Shown here in pieces: positions 1 to 12,180 of a stretch of 64,000 nt of DNA. Numbering within the stretch: the first letter of the stretch is position 1; the number at the start of each line of letters is the position of its first letter. The notes beneath the pieces are model-generated. The model was given only the letters and a program-made list of their open reading frames with translations, was not told where the DNA came from and searched no databases. The stretch spans positions 1,474,001 through 1,538,000 of the forward strand of contig OX246741.1 in the NCBI GenBank assembly GCA_945910005.1, written 5' to 3'. The DNA comes from Isoperla grammatica (Eukaryota; Arthropoda; Insecta; Plecoptera; Perlodidae). The translations under genes were made by a program, and so were the position numbers.

Positions 1-640
1 ACGTGACAAGTGCGTCCACGTGATCGTGTACCCCGACATGTCATGTCAGCACCCAGGAATAGAGCCTACGCAACAGTTCACACCTCGTCACAACAGTGTT
101 GCAACGTTTGTACCACCTGACTCAAGCGTAAGATTAGACGGGATTATTACTTATTAGTAAGATAGACGTGAAGCTACGTGCATACTGCGCGGCATGATGT
201 CTGATGAGTTGATGACCAATAGGAGACGCGCATGGAGAGTGGGCGGGAGCCGCGATCGCTCTTTTGGGTTGGTTTGCGCTCGGATTTAGCATAACAATCA
301 CACCATTGTATGTTAATATTTCTACCGCATAAATTTGGTCTAATATTATTAGACGCTATTTATAACTTGACGTTGCTGAGATCAATACATGGTCTAATGA
401 TCCACTGGCGAGAGTGTACAGGTTGTAAGTCTCGTGCCGGACAAGGGGGGTGGGGGGCAAACCTGCCTCCTGCCCCTCTACTGGGTGCAGGGGGTGAGAA
501 GGGTTGGGAGGAAATGTGCAAGGGCGATGTTATAATAATGGTTGTTTCGCAGGAATCCTTTATCTGGTGTGCGGGTGCCCCTCTTCAAGGGACTAATTTG
601 ATGTTTTGGAAACGGGATACATTGGAGTACACCTTCAATG

Positions 641-716
641 AGCTGACCGGTGTCGAACCGGCGACCTCAGGAATGAGAATATCGCGTCTTGCCGCTGAGC
701 CAACTCTATCGGTAAG
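641..716 (-). repeat. tRNA-derived SINE head (candidate)
   Basis: On the minus strand this reads like the 5' part of a tRNA gene, with an A-box-like TGGCTCAGCGG at 702-692 and a B-box GGTTCGACACC at 659-649. No good acceptor stem closes it, so a tRNA-derived SINE or tRNA pseudogene fits better than a working tRNA. Confidence 0.45.
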
Positions 717-1261
717 ACCTACCCGCTCTAAGGGTGTTATTGAGTTGCGTTTGTCATTGATTTAATTAACCAATTGATGAATAAAATATTGAGATTTAAA
801 TTTAATTCAATGTCCGAATGCGTTATTGCATGGCTTATATTATTCATTTTGAAAATAAAGAGCAAAATTGATTGTTTAATAGAATTCAAATTATTTTTTT
901 TTAGATTTTATGTCGACTTTGATGTTATTTCTACAAAATCCCAAAAGTCTTAAAGTAGATGTTACGAACAAACAAGATAAAACTCTCGCGTTTTTCTAGC
1001 TATGCGAGTTGGAACACTCGTAGCTTGAAAACGAGTTGTATTTTAGCGTGTGTGATGTTTTTCTCTGATCTGAACTGAATTCGTAAAATCCCCGTTTTAT
1101 AAAAATACATTTTTTCGGTTACGATCTTTATCTTAGCAGACAAGCCCGGTGATTTATTTGAAACTTTGTTGTTCACAAACACCTCCCCTGCATCCTACAC
1201 TCCTGTTACGTCGCTGCCTTGCCCCACGATAGTCATCGCATTCCAGCGCGTCTCACCTCAC

Positions 1262-1322
1262 CTCAGGTAGCACGCGAGACCAATGCGGGAGGCCGCCGGT
1301 TCGATACCGGCCCCTGGCAACC
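1262..1322 (+). repeat. tRNA-like fragment, probable SINE head
   Basis: A near-perfect T arm (GCCGG, loop TTCGATA, CCGGC) with B-box GGTTCGATACC at 1299-1309 is followed by CCCTGGCAACCA. The anticodon stem and the 5' acceptor strand do not pair, so this is a degenerate tRNA or the head of a SINE. Confidence 0.35.
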
Positions 1323-2224
1323 ATGTCCCAAGGTCTTACTGCAGTCATAATGGGATTGACTCCTGTAAGACGGACGTTACTTCTGAACCATCTAAAGTCA
1401 CGTGACACGAAGAGGAGCCCATCAGATAAACCTGGTGGCCCACTCGCTCACTACTCGCGAGTGTTGATATCCGGGTATTTGGAGCGGGTAAATCAATCCG
1501 AAAAACGCATTGCTTCATGCTCAGTACAGTTACGGAGCCGAGGTATTCCCCCCCTCCTTTCAATAGTGTCGTGGTGTGGCTTCTCCATCGCAGACATAAA
1601 CATTACCTACGTAACTTACTGATGAGCACCACAATTACAACTTTGGAATTCTTTCGTGGTCGCCTCGGACCTCTTTCGACTTTCGAGTGTAAAAATCTAC
1701 ACTCCCCCCCCCCCCCCCCTCCATATAGACAACACTTACTAGGGCCCAAAGCTATTATCATAACTGGTATTTAAAGTTTTGGGGGCGATAACTAATGAAA
1801 AGTTGCATCAGTAAATGTTTAGCATACCTATTGTTTTCATATATCCAGCTAAATTTTCCATAAACGTTTTTTCATCGAAAAAACGTTTACGTTCTTAAGA
1901 CTTCATCTCCCTCAAACACTCTCATCTCCCTGGTCTACAGAGGCCAGAACCGTAGACTTAACAGACCCCCCCCCCCCCCCCACCCTTATAAATCAAAGCC
2001 TCGAGCCCATTCTCTTCTGCCAGGTGTGTCTGACATCGGTTGGAAGCAACGCAAGACATCTTACCGTTGTCCTCGCCTCCTCGGCCCAGCATCGCTGCTT
2101 GGTATCCATAAGCCGGTAGCCAGTGATTGCTTCCTGTCACATCCAGACGGTCACTCCACTCGGAGAACGCTATCTCCTCCATCACACGTGGGTGCACAAC
2201 AAACAAACAACAACACTACACTCG

Positions 2225-2400
2225 CGTGTGGCACATGCTATCCGCTCTGACGTCGCTTGGTCACTGGCGTGGACGTGCCAGGACGGAAACTAGGGCCAAT
2301 TAAAGTCCCGCTCTAGACCACGTGACAGCTCGCCGACCAATGAGAGAGCGCGCCAGGTGCAGCCATTGTTACACGCTGAGTCACATAGCGCGATGCGGCA
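2225..2400. promoter_or_regulatory. promoter-like GC-rich island (weak)
   Basis: A locally GC-richer block holds CACGTG (E-box), CCAATGAGA (CCAAT box), CTGAGTCA (AP-1-like) and several CpGs within about 120 bp. No transcript can be assigned, so this is a weak call from motif density only. Confidence 0.2.
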
Positions 2401-3979
2401 CCAATAACGATGAGGTAAACAAAAACAAAAGAATGCTGGTCGCGCGCGGGGTGATTGTGTGAACTATTGGCCCACGTTGGGGGTAATGTCGGGGGGGGGG
2501 GGGATGGAATGTTGTTGTTGTTATGCTACGACACTATCTCTTGTGTTTGTTTATTGTGGCAAGGAGGGTAGAGTGACGAGTGGTGACACCGTATGCGTTG
2601 TTATTTTTGGGATCTGTTATGAGAAGGTTGAAAATCTACAAAATAATTCATTAGCATTTTTGGTGATCTAAAAGGTCTTATCAACTGTTCGAAACAAATT
2701 TCTAAAAATATACCATGACTTATCAGTTGCTGTCTCGAGGCAGTTTTAGCGGCGTCCGCGTTTTGTACTCATTATTGCGTTACAAGTCAAATTGTGTTTG
2801 TAACTACTTGACAATGCTTAGTTTTAGAATAATGTGAACTCAACTTGACTGATACTACGATCTTATCGAGTAATAAGATAAGACTTACATTTCCCATTGG
2901 ATGGACCTCAAGTTCCATTAAAATTTATTAAACGTATTGTTTGACGTTGTTGCCTAGGGGGAGGCGGTGGGGGGAGTTAAGGAGCGCCACGAACATACTA
3001 CATTGAACATTGAAAAGTAATCGATATTATACCAATTGATCTCGTCTTGAAGGGCGCTGGGGGACGTAAGGTGAAACTACTTGCTCAAGGCTCTAGGCTC
3101 TAGACATAGCATTTTTTTTTATCATTTCGCCCAAAATAGGTTTCCCAGTCTCACTAAAATCGAATCTAACATATATTTGGATTATTGCCTGGTCGATATT
3201 GCCTGTTGTGAAAGACAATCAGTTAATGAATGATGAAATGCCACTGGTCGCGTGCTAGGGATAGGATTATGCGGGCCAGACGCTGCCACAGGCGACCCGT
3301 CTCAGTCCGGCCCTACCAACCATATCACAGATGAGACAATGGTGTCAAATCTTCTCAACAAGTACGACAAAACTTAGAATGTGCACAAAAGTCAACTATG
3401 TGATGTTATCTTGCTTTATAATCAAACGCGATAGTCCGTTTTACATTTTACTTTAGACATTATTGTCTTCTTTCTACCAAAACAAGCAATTAGTGTTCTT
3501 ATTGGATTGCATCGTATACCAAACCCGTCTGTCGTCTATACTTGATATTTCATTTTTTCCCAAAGAGGCTTTTTTAAATAAATTTGTCTCTCTTGTAAGC
3601 TCCAACATTCACAAGAAAGTTTGAAACCAACTTCAAAAACACTTCAAAATATCTGGTGGAATTATTCCATTCAGCAGACAACCTGTAGCCTCCCCCGCCG
3701 GACGATGGGTGTTCACCCCCCCCCCCCCCTCCCCCCCCCCCCAGTTCCACCCGAGGCTCCACGACGGACACGACTCAACATCTCCCAGGGCGTTCTCAAC
3801 GTATTTTATATTAATATACATATCACTTTCTTCTTCCGTATTCAATTACATTTCGCCTTGCTAGATTGATTAGGGCGTTTGCCTGGAAAGCGAAAATAAT
3901 GTTCACTTACTAAAACTTGCAAAATGTTACTCTCGGACTCTCGGTTGTTACGTTGTGGGTTGCGGTAGAACCGATCAAG

Positions 3980-4962
3980 GTTTCCTCCATCTATCACACG
4001 CATTGCACCACGTATATGCGTGATGCGTATGGAGGGTCGTCCTCAAACACAAGTACAACATTGTCAGTAGGTTCCCTCCATCTATCACACGCATTGCAAC
4101 ACGTATATGCGTGATGCGTATGGAGGGTCGTCCGCAAACACAAGTACAACATGGTCAGTAGGTTCCCTCCATCTATCACACGCATTGCACCACGTACATG
4201 CGTGATGCGTATGGAGGGTCGTCCTCAAACACAAGTACAACATTGTCAGTAGGTTCCCTCCATCTATCACACGCATTGCAACACGTATATGCGTGATGCG
4301 TATGTAGGGTCGTCCTCAAACACAAGTACAACATTGTCAGTAGGTTCCCTCCATCTATCACACGCATTGCACCACGTATATGCGTGATGCGTATGGAGGG
4401 TCGTCCTCAAACACAAGTACAACATTGTCAGTAGGTTCCCTCCATCTATCACACGCATTGCACCACGTATATGCGTGATGCGTATGGAGGGTCGTCCTCA
4501 AACACAAGTACAACATGGTCAGTAGGTTCCCTCCATCTATCACACGCATTGCACCACGTACATGCGTGATGCGTATGGAGGGTCGTCCTCAAACACAAGT
4601 ACAACATGGTCAGTAGGTTCCCTCCATCTATCACACGCATTGCAACACGTATATGCGTGATGCGTATGTAGGGTCGTCCTCAAACACAAGTACAACATGG
4701 TCAGTAGGTTCCCTCCATCTATCACACGCATTGCACCACGTATATGCGTGATGCGTATGTATAGGGTCGTCCTCAAACACAAGTACAACATTGTCAGTAG
4801 GTTCCCTCCATCTATCACACGCATTGCACCACGTATATGCGTGATGCGTATGGAGGGTCGTCCTCAAACACAAGTACAACATGGTCAGTAGGTTCCCTCC
4901 ATCTATCACACGCATTGCACCACGTATATGCGTGATGCGTATGGAGGGTCGTCCTCAAACAC
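3980..4962. repeat. 91-bp palindromic minisatellite, about 11 copies
   Basis: Eleven head-to-tail units of 91 bp (starts near 3980, 4071, 4162 and so on) differ by only a few substitutions and one short insertion near 4760. Each unit contains nested inverted repeats: CCCTCCAT pairs with ATGGAGGG and ACGCAT with ATGCGT, around CACGTAT. Each monomer could thus fold into a hairpin. The 63-94 codon open frames in the array are by-products of the period. Confidence 0.95.
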
Positions 4963-6160
4963 AAGAACAAGTACAGGATTTGTTGCTATGGAATTTGTAG
5001 ATGGAATTTTATTTAGAGTTCTGAATTTCTTAACTAAAAGATTTATAGATGAAGCGGACTTACCAGTTCCCAATACTGGTAAAACACAGGGAGCTCGGGT
5101 TAGGAGCTGCACACACCCCTCGGGGAATTATATATAAAATGTTTATAACTTTATGTATGTATACACTAGTTTGCAATGTTTGTAGTGTGACGATCGATTC
5201 TGAAAATCGACTAAATTACAAGCCTTCAAAATGTAAAATATGATAAAAAATCCACTCTGGTAATGGGATACCTGTTTGAGCTGTTCAGTGAGCCCCGCCC
5301 CCCCCCCCCCCCCTCCAAGCAGCCATTATGAATTACTGGATAATGCTAATGCAATGCAGTAAATACCATTTCACAGCATGTCATAAATTAAAAAATACAA
5401 ATAAGTGAATGTAGGTTGGGGCCAGGAAGTAAATACCTATCGGTACTCATTATGGGGAGACGTACAACTAATGACTACACTGCAGCACTACGGGCGTTGC
5501 GGCCACTGAGCACTGCCTGGTAGAATTCACCGAAAACCCCTCTAAAAGGCAGTTTACTAGTAATTGTTATGGGCGTCTCAGCTCAAAGCTGAAGTAGGTT
5601 GCAGCACCTGTCCTGAAAGGTCCAACTTTGTAATTCATGCCATGTTAAATATTGTCGTTAGTTAACTGTCTAACTGTCAAACGACAATATGTTTGTTTTG
5701 TATCCATAACAAAGGTATTCTCTGTCAAAAACCTTGTAAAACATTACTAAAATGGATGATTTATATTTAAAAGTATTAAATATAAACGACTTGAATGACT
5801 TGAACAAAGATCGAGTTGGACCTTTCAATACTGCTAGCGCTGTGAGCGGCAGAAAGTCACGCTTGAGACGTTCATTGGAAAAATATCGATAGATTCCAAA
5901 GAAGTCAAATAGTTTTGCAACAACTTAGAAATTCTTATTGTTGAAAGTTGTGTGTATCCAATATTCAGCGATGTTGGCCAGATCGCTCGCCGCGCTCTCT
6001 GCGCACTTGCTACGCGTTCCCATAGTCGAGCCCACAAAAACGTGCCACTTTAAAACCAAACCATGAATATAAAATGGGAAAATGGAAAGGAGTACTTTGG
6101 TTTAACAAGTAAACAAAAAGACATTGCACAGCAAATTTATGTTTTTTTTGGTAACAAAAA
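4963..6160. other. intergenic, no gene seen
   Basis: 4973-5015 is a fragment of the short palindromic repeat family also present at 17387, 34034 and 62449. A C tract of about 20 bp lies at 5291-5312. I see no exon with both splice signals and a recognisable domain. Confidence 0.5.
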
Positions 6161-6166
6161 TTTATT
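6161..6166 (-). promoter_or_regulatory. candidate poly(A) signal of the IAP gene
   Basis: AATAAA on the minus strand, about 490 nt past the IAP stop codon. Position and hexamer are right, but there is no transcript evidence. Confidence 0.35.
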
Positions 6167-6655
6167 TTAACAAAAACTGAAAATGAGTTCTCTCCCTCCA
6201 GTTTTGTTCTGAGTTCTGACACAGGCTTTAGTCTAAGCAGTACCCTACTGTGTTAAGCTACCCTGACAAATAGGCCTAACATGTCATATTGTTATTGATG
6301 AGCACAAGCCACTACACTACTCTGAACTGAATGGTAATAATACAGGGCCAATATTAACTAAATAGGTACATGTCATATGCCTTTGATGTACTACACAATA
6401 CGTACATACCGTATTCACTTGCGTAACCATCTGAAAATACAACTGCAGTAAGGCAAAAGCCTTTGATGGAAAGCAAACAGAAATGGAAAATAATTATATC
6501 TGAACCCTCTCCAGTAGAGTAATTGTATGTAATGGAACAAGTAATTGATTTAACAGCTACTTTATAAGTAAGCATATATAATCAGATCTTTAGTTTAATC
6601 ACTCGACACCTAGCATTGTTTTACAAGCCGGCTTGGACATATACGTAGAGTGTAA

Positions 6656-6858
6656 TTACGAGAGGAAGGTTCTAACAGTGGCTTTGATGGGTTGACGACA
6701 CATGGGGCAGTCTGCCAGGCTCGGAGCACAGTTGACGCAAGTCACGAGGTGGCCACACGGGAGAAACACCACTCCCACTTCTTCATCCATACAGATTTTA
6801 CACAACCGAGCTTCTTTCAGACGTCTATTCTCTTCTTCTAATGTCCACACACATGAAG
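6656..6858 (-). CDS. IAP exon 6: RING and stop
   Basis: The acceptor follows a strong pyrimidine run (TTTCCTTATAG|CT) and enters in phase 1. It encodes TLEEENRRLKEARLCKIC, the complete C3HC4 RING, and stop TAA at 6656-6658. An alternative acceptor (GACATTAG|AA) 21 bases further in would keep frame and lose seven residues. Confidence 0.93.
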
Positions 6859-9800
6859 CTATAAGGAAACAAAAGAAAATAGGTACATGGTCCACACATC
6901 AGAGCTGGTAGCAGGCGCACTGATATATGACTGAATGTACTTGGATTGGCAGATGCATAGAGGTCACCATTAGTCTCGTCTTTTTCAAGTGTTGCGTTCG
7001 ATTGCCGACAACGATTTAACATGCTATGCACACAGCACAATCAACGATATTAAAATTCATATCGAATGACGACCCCTCCGTTTAAACACCTCCAAGCACC
7101 ATAACACTAAGAGAAAGTAACCCCACTAATTTAAGCGATTTGAGTATTTTTTATCGCACAAATATATTTTTATTGCTTGTATATGGGCTACTACCCTACT
7201 TTTAACTACACATATGTTACAAGCATAAATATAGTTACAAACCTGAGGCTGATGTAGGTTGTAATACATGAGGTAGGGTGTTTGATGACGTTGCTTTTGT
7301 CCTTGGAGGGGCGTCACTTAAGCTTGGTAGAGATCGGGATCTAGAACACAATCAAACATAACATGGTAAGAAATGTGCCTTTTAATTAAGCATTAAAAAT
7401 TAATTAATTTAGCACTAACTTAAAAAAAAATAGAATTTGCACTATAAATCGGTAAACACTTTCATTTTATTACAATGTAGTAATAACTTATGAAACTAAA
7501 GTACGGTAATACTAAGCGGAATAACTCACCCGGACATATGTGGCTCTTCCGGTGGAAGGTTGATTGCGAGTGCTGCGTCGATGAGGTCATCAGCAGTGTC
7601 ATACGGTGCGCCTGTACATTCCATCTTCTGCTTCAATGCCGCCCTCACTCTTCCCGTTTCAAGCCCCACATTAAGAGCTGCCAGCGACTGAGGCATCTCC
7701 ATTAGCTCTTCTAGTTCAGTATCTGGCATAAAAAGGAATAACTTTAGGCTACACCTTCGCACTGTCCAATCACTGATTCATCTGTTTCGTATTTGAAATA
7801 TTGATCTTTGATTGGTTATCGGTCGCTCACTCGTAGATGGTGTTCGAAGCCTACAGGGTTGGTTTAGTCACTTTAAATTAATGTCCTCCACTGTAAATCA
7901 GTTTAGTTACTGAGAGGGTAGACTCTAAATGTGAATATATTTATTTATTTTACAAGCTACTATGTACACCCTGATGCGTCAATGATGTATCAATCAACAA
8001 GACAGAGCTAAGAGACTCCAAATGTAGGCCTAACAGAAAGATAAATTCAACATCCATAGCAGCATAGAAAGTATTTCCCACAGGACAACTCCCAAGAAGG
8101 CAAAGTATTCTCGGAGGTGTTACTTTTAAGGTCCCTTCAGATTAGAATCAAGTCAATCCATTGTGTAGGCCTACCTATCAGCAGACATTGAGGTTGGACA
8201 GGGTTTGTTTTTCATATGAAAAATAACATGTATATTTAAACCAATTGGTAAAAACTTTGGAATTTATGGGCTAAGGGTCGACTACAAATATGGACTTAAG
8301 ACACAATGAGTATAAAAAACATTGTTTTACTATCATTATTATTACTTCATACATTTATTTAACAGTTCCAAGGTAAAGATAAACAGATAAACAAGTGATC
8401 ATTCACGATGTAAACCAGAAGAACTTTAAATACCTGTGCACTGTCTGGAGCCTTTTTGGTTATAAGGTGGATGAGCTGCGAGAACGGACTTGACAAAGTC
8501 CTCCCCCTTTACTAAGAGTACGTAGCCACAGTTGGAGAACCATCGTGCGTGTTCTTTCCACGGGTCATCCAGCGGATCCCAATATCTCAGGCCGAGATCA
8601 CAATGGAAGCATCGAACTTGATCACTAACACCTGGAAAACCGGGTCATACATTTCAGCGCCCCGCTTTTTTTTTTAATCGCTTAGAATATAGTTGTTTGA
8701 ATTTCTTGATTGAATCATGTACTGCTACCTAGAAGGAAGTTATATTTATTATTTTTTATCTGATGTTGTGCTGGACATTTCTTTTGATGCTTGTATCAAG
8801 AGTATTTACCACTTCTACTTACTACACTCTATATACTCTTTACTTATGTTGCAATTTTGTTTAACTACTAATTCCCTAAATTAGAGTCGCAGGTAGCTGA
8901 GTTGAGTCACTCCCAAGTTGGTCTTTAAGTTCAGTCCTCTTTCACTTACCAACATAATAAAATCCAGCTTGGGCCAGCTGCTGAGGGGTTTGACGATATT
9001 CCGAAGGCCAACTGACGAAAGTTTGTAGCCTGGATTCCAGCGTGGCGTACTTTGGATGTTTCGGCCCGTGGTGTGTCTGGATGCCCAGTTCGTCCAAGTT
9101 TGGCCGATTGCCGACCGGCAGACTGAAGTGGAGGGGACACGTGGGGAAGTGGCGACGGTGTTCGCAGTCGGGGTCATCTCCCACCTCCCAGTGGCCGACC
9201 ACGCCCGAGCAGAACGCACATTTCACCTGGCAACACACACAGGGGTGGTCAATCGTTTCACTAACCGTATTGACATTGAAATTTATTGACTGCCATTATT
9301 TACAAATATTTTATTTACTCTGTCCAGGCATGCCAAAATCACCCAAGCAGCCAGTAACATTTTAATGGTAAATTCAATGTAGCTTTTCGAAAAATGAAAC
9401 CAGAAATTACCAAATTCAAATGTGACTGAGATTTGAAGTTATGTATGTTGCTGGTAAATCTCTTTGAAGGGAAGAGATTCTAACATAGTAAGATGATGAT
9501 GAAAGTTCTACATAATTAGGTGAGGATCTGTGACAAAATCTCAAGCCAGAGTGGGAATAAACGCCCCGAAAACGCCATTAAATGCATGTCAGTTGCCATG
9601 TCCTGATTACTGGCTAATCTAACGCCATTAAATGCATGTCAGTTGCCATGTCCTGATTACTGGCTAATCTAACGCCATTCACTGCATGTCAGTTGCCATG
9701 TCCTGATTACTGGCTAATCTAACGCCATTAAATGCATTTCAGTTGCCATGTCCTGATTAGTGATTACTGGCTAATCTAACGTCATTAAATGCATGTCAGT

Positions 9801-10431
9801 TGCCATGTCCTGATTACTGGCTAATCTAACGCCATTAAATGCATGTCAGTTGCCATGTCCTGATTACTGGCTAATCTAAAACTGGGGCGATTTGATTTGA
9901 TATTGAATAAAGGGCATAAACACATAAGATTCATATTTGTTGAAACAAAATATGTAGGCCTACTCGTGTTCAGGATAGAGTTACAGCACTACGATTGGTT
10001 ACTAGCTTTAAAACAAAAGTTACACAAACCTTATCACCATGTTGAAGATAATAGAAGCCCGATTTTGCTAAACGTTCGGGTGGAACAATGTTTGGTATCG
10101 GCCAATCTTTAAAAGTTCTTAAACGAGCCAATTCACTTCTGTAATGAGTTGATTGAGAAGTCTGTGACACAGTCGCATTCGCTATGATTGGCACATTGTC
10201 TGATTCTACAGGGTTGTTTACAAATGGGCAGTTTGGATTCAATCTGCGATGTCTGACCATAACCTGATCTCCAAAGTTCCATTCCGAGATTTTACCACCA
10301 CACTTGAAACATTCTACTTCTAAATCTTGACCCGTTGAGAAGAAGCCGGCTTTTGCAATTCTTCTGGGTTCGACAGCTGCATTAGCTGGCCATGATGTAA
10401 ATGTTCTAAGGCGATTTTCCTCGCAGTTCAT
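6656..10431 (-). CDS. XIAP/BIRC2-3-like inhibitor of apoptosis (3 BIR, UBA, RING), 6 exons
   Basis: Joined exons 10431-10030, 9226-8950, 8631-8434, 7722-7530, 7340-7243 and 6858-6656 give 456 aa with matching phases. BIR1 has zinc ligands C41, C44, H61, C68; BIR2 has C137, C140, H157, C164; BIR3 has C234, C237, H254, C261. A UBA-like helical segment spans about 293-352. The C-terminal C3HC4 RING (C409, C412, C424, H426, C430, C433, C440, C443) ends in VRTFLS. IAPs of this layout bind caspases and IBM-containing antagonists through BIR2/BIR3 and act as cytosolic E3 ubiquitin ligases; UBA binds ubiquitin chains. There is no CARD, so the layout is XIAP-like rather than cIAP-like, and length is near XIAP's. 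BIR3 keeps the groove Trp (W244) and an acid (D248), suggesting IBM binding. The start is an ATG at 10431 six codons before BIR1. Orthology to a named BIRC gene is not settled. Confidence 0.93.
7243..7340 (-). CDS. IAP exon 5: Ser/Pro-rich linker
   Basis: Acceptor GTGTTCTAG|A and donor CCTCAG|GTTTGT, phases 2 in and 1 out. It encodes about 32 Ser/Pro/Thr-rich residues with no domain, predicted from phase continuity. It is the least certain exon of the model. Confidence 0.7.
7530..7722 (-). CDS. IAP exon 4: UBA domain
   Basis: Acceptor TATGCCAG|AT and donor CCGG|GTGAGT, phases 1 in and 2 out. The translation (ALNVGLETGRVRAAL, DTADDLIDAAL) looks like the UBA segment found between BIR3 and RING in XIAP and cIAPs. 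Confidence 0.88.
7779..7960 (+). repeat. SINE-like dispersed repeat, copy 1 (in IAP intron 3)
   Basis: About 170 bp shared with 48409-48560 and 60060-60202. It includes ATTTGAAATAT, a B-box-like GTTCGAAGCC, CTACAGGGTTGGTTTAGTC and GAGGGTAGACTC, and ends in TTTATTTATTT. The B-box and the TTTA-type tail suggest a tRNA-derived SINE. Confidence 0.65.
8434..8631 (-). CDS. IAP exon 3: zinc half of BIR3
   Basis: Acceptor TTTTCCAG|GTG and donor CACAG|GTATTT, phase 1 on both sides. It encodes VRCFHCDLGLRYW and DDPWKEHARWFSNC, completing BIR3. No long open frame marks this exon; it was found by completing the split BIR. Confidence 0.9.
8950..9226 (-). CDS. IAP exon 2: zinc half of BIR2, start of BIR3
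   Basis: Acceptor TTGCCAG|GTG and donor GTTG|GTAAGT, phases 0 in and 1 out. It encodes CAFC ... HRRHFPTC of BIR2, a linker, and RLQTFVSWP opening BIR3. Confidence 0.93.
9571..9878. repeat. 50-bp tandem repeat, 6 copies (IAP intron 1)
   Basis: Units begin AACGCCATTAAATGCATGTC and end CTGGCTAATCT, with starts at 9571, 9621, 9671, 9721, 9778 and 9828. The fourth carries a 7-bp extra GTGATTA-type duplication. The array lies inside the intron and does not touch a splice site. Confidence 0.95.
10030..10431 (-). CDS. IAP exon 1: BIR1 and first half of BIR2
   Basis: Starts at the ATG (MNCEENRLRTF) and ends at GATAAG|GTTTGT, phase 0. It encodes all of BIR1 (CFKC ... HRRLNPNC) and the N-terminal helices of BIR2 (RLRTFKDWP). 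A 5' UTR exon may lie upstream. Confidence 0.92.
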
Positions 10432-10439
10432 CTTTGGTC

Positions 10440-12180
10440 GAGTCTGGGAAAAGTGTAAGCCTAGCCTGGGTAGGCCTAGGTCGGACTAGACCTAGCCCTA
10501 GGCTACGTTACACCACAACAGCAATGCACAACACTGAAAAGAAGTTAAGAATGCATTTTGTAAGAAAGAAGCCAGTAATACAATATATCTAGTAATGGAA
10601 GTGTTAAATGTGAATCTATAAAATATATACACCATTAGGTCAAAAAAATCTAGCCTTTAACTGAATTTAATTACATTATAAATAAAACACAGGCCTATGC
10701 CTACCTAGATGAGGATGGATTCAACAGATAGGTAGGCCTACCAGTAGTTTTAAATGTGAGTTGTTATTTCCACTGCTTATACAATTAAAGTGTGATATAA
10801 CATAGGCCTACAAGTTGTATAAATAAATAAACGTGACTTTCTCATTTTGATTATGGCCAGTTCACACAAAAAGGATTTTGGTCTAGTGGCAAGATTTACC
10901 AAAGAACTTTGTGCAAAGATGTAACTTAAGTCTTGATATTTTCTTTTCCATTTACACACCTGCCCAGGGACTGCCAGCTTATCGTGGTGGGCAGGTTTGC
11001 ATGCTTTGCTGATCCCGAGAGCTATGCCGGCAGAAGCGTATGCTTCTGGTAGGCCTAGGGCCACCCTCCACAGGTCGAGGTGGAGAAGCCAGACGAAGTG
11101 CAGTCCACGTCCTTCCCCTTCCCCTATCCTCCCCACCCTCCCACCCTCCTACTTGCCCCTTTCCTCCAAACAGCCCCCTATTCATCTTCATATTTCACCC
11201 ACTCATTGTCTCGATTAGCCAAGTTGCAAAAAAATGAGACGTTAAGCCCAAATATCAATCAATCAATCCATTTAGACTCGTTGGCATTTAGTAATGTTCT
11301 CCAGATGGCAGTGAATGAGGTTCATCTAAACACCAATAGGAGGATCAACAGGAACTTGTTAACACTTGTAGGCCTAAGCGTCCGTTTTTCCGAGTTGAAT
11401 TTAGCTGCCCATTTCAACATGTCTTTACAATGTAGCTTGTTTGTACCATTTGTATTGTAATCATCATTTGCAATAGTGGTATCTTCCCAACTTACACCGC
11501 CAATAACGTTTTTAAGGTAATATCTAGTCCTACCTCTACCATGGTGATAGAGGTGACAGAAACTTTTGAAAAACTGTCAATCAACCTGTCTCTAATAATT
11601 TCACGACAATGAAACTAAGTCTGGTAGGCTAGGCCTACTCAAGCTGGTAGCATTTCATTTGTCTGCCTGTCGTAAGTGAGGATTCAACGTCTGATTTTCC
11701 TTGTCATAAGCTTTATGGCTTAGGCTCGTCCTAAAAACGTTTGACAATTTCTACCTTTCTTGTGTCAACCACTACAACTAAACCTTGTAACCATGTTTGA
11801 AGAACGCTTGCACATGTTGCCCATACTTCCTACTGTTTTACGACTAGGCCTAGGCCTACCACCCATACGACTTTGTGTGAACTCGAGATTAGGACCAAAG
11901 CTAGGCCTACCCGATATTAGCAGAGGCCTAGAACCTGGACTGTAGGTTGACCTGAGCTGGCCTACGCCTAGGCCTGCCCTTGGCTAGCTAGCTAGCCCTT
12001 TGAACATGTAGGCCTAGGCCTTACAGTGGGAGCTAGGCCTAGGGCCCTACAGACTAGGCCTAGGCTAGGCCTAGCCTATATGCCTTACTCCTAACCTAGG
12101 TAGGCATCCCTAGGTATTGTTCCTCTCAGGTTGTTTTTAACTACCAAGTAGCCCTAGGCCTATGTGAATACGCAACTGAG
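10440..12180. repeat. TAGGCCTA-rich region
   Basis: The palindrome TAGGCCTA and its overlaps (CTAGGCCTAGG, GTAGGCCTAC) recur many times, densest at 11820-12170, where runs are almost purely this motif. No coding exon is supported. The same word is sprinkled more thinly through the IAP introns. Confidence 0.7.

Larger units (their letters stand above)
1..3960. other. gene-free stretch with scattered repeats
   Basis: I find no convincing coding exon on either strand. The stretch holds two tRNA-like SINE heads (641-716 and 1262-1322), homopolymer C or G tracts near 1705, 1966, 2490 and 3718-3742, and AT-rich sequence. Short open frames here are low complexity or overlap the repeats. 1-270 and 2225-2400 contain CCAAT, E-box or AP-1-like words and could be promoters of genes outside the window. 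Confidence 0.6.

Noticed and set aside
310..765. 151-codon plus-strand frame
   Set aside because: Runs through a G tract and a tRNA-like SINE head on the other strand; no domain or signal peptide.
3994..4915. Overlapping 63-94 codon frames (CDRWREPTDN repeats)
   Set aside because: By-products of the 91-bp satellite; 91 is not a multiple of three and the frames end each second unit.
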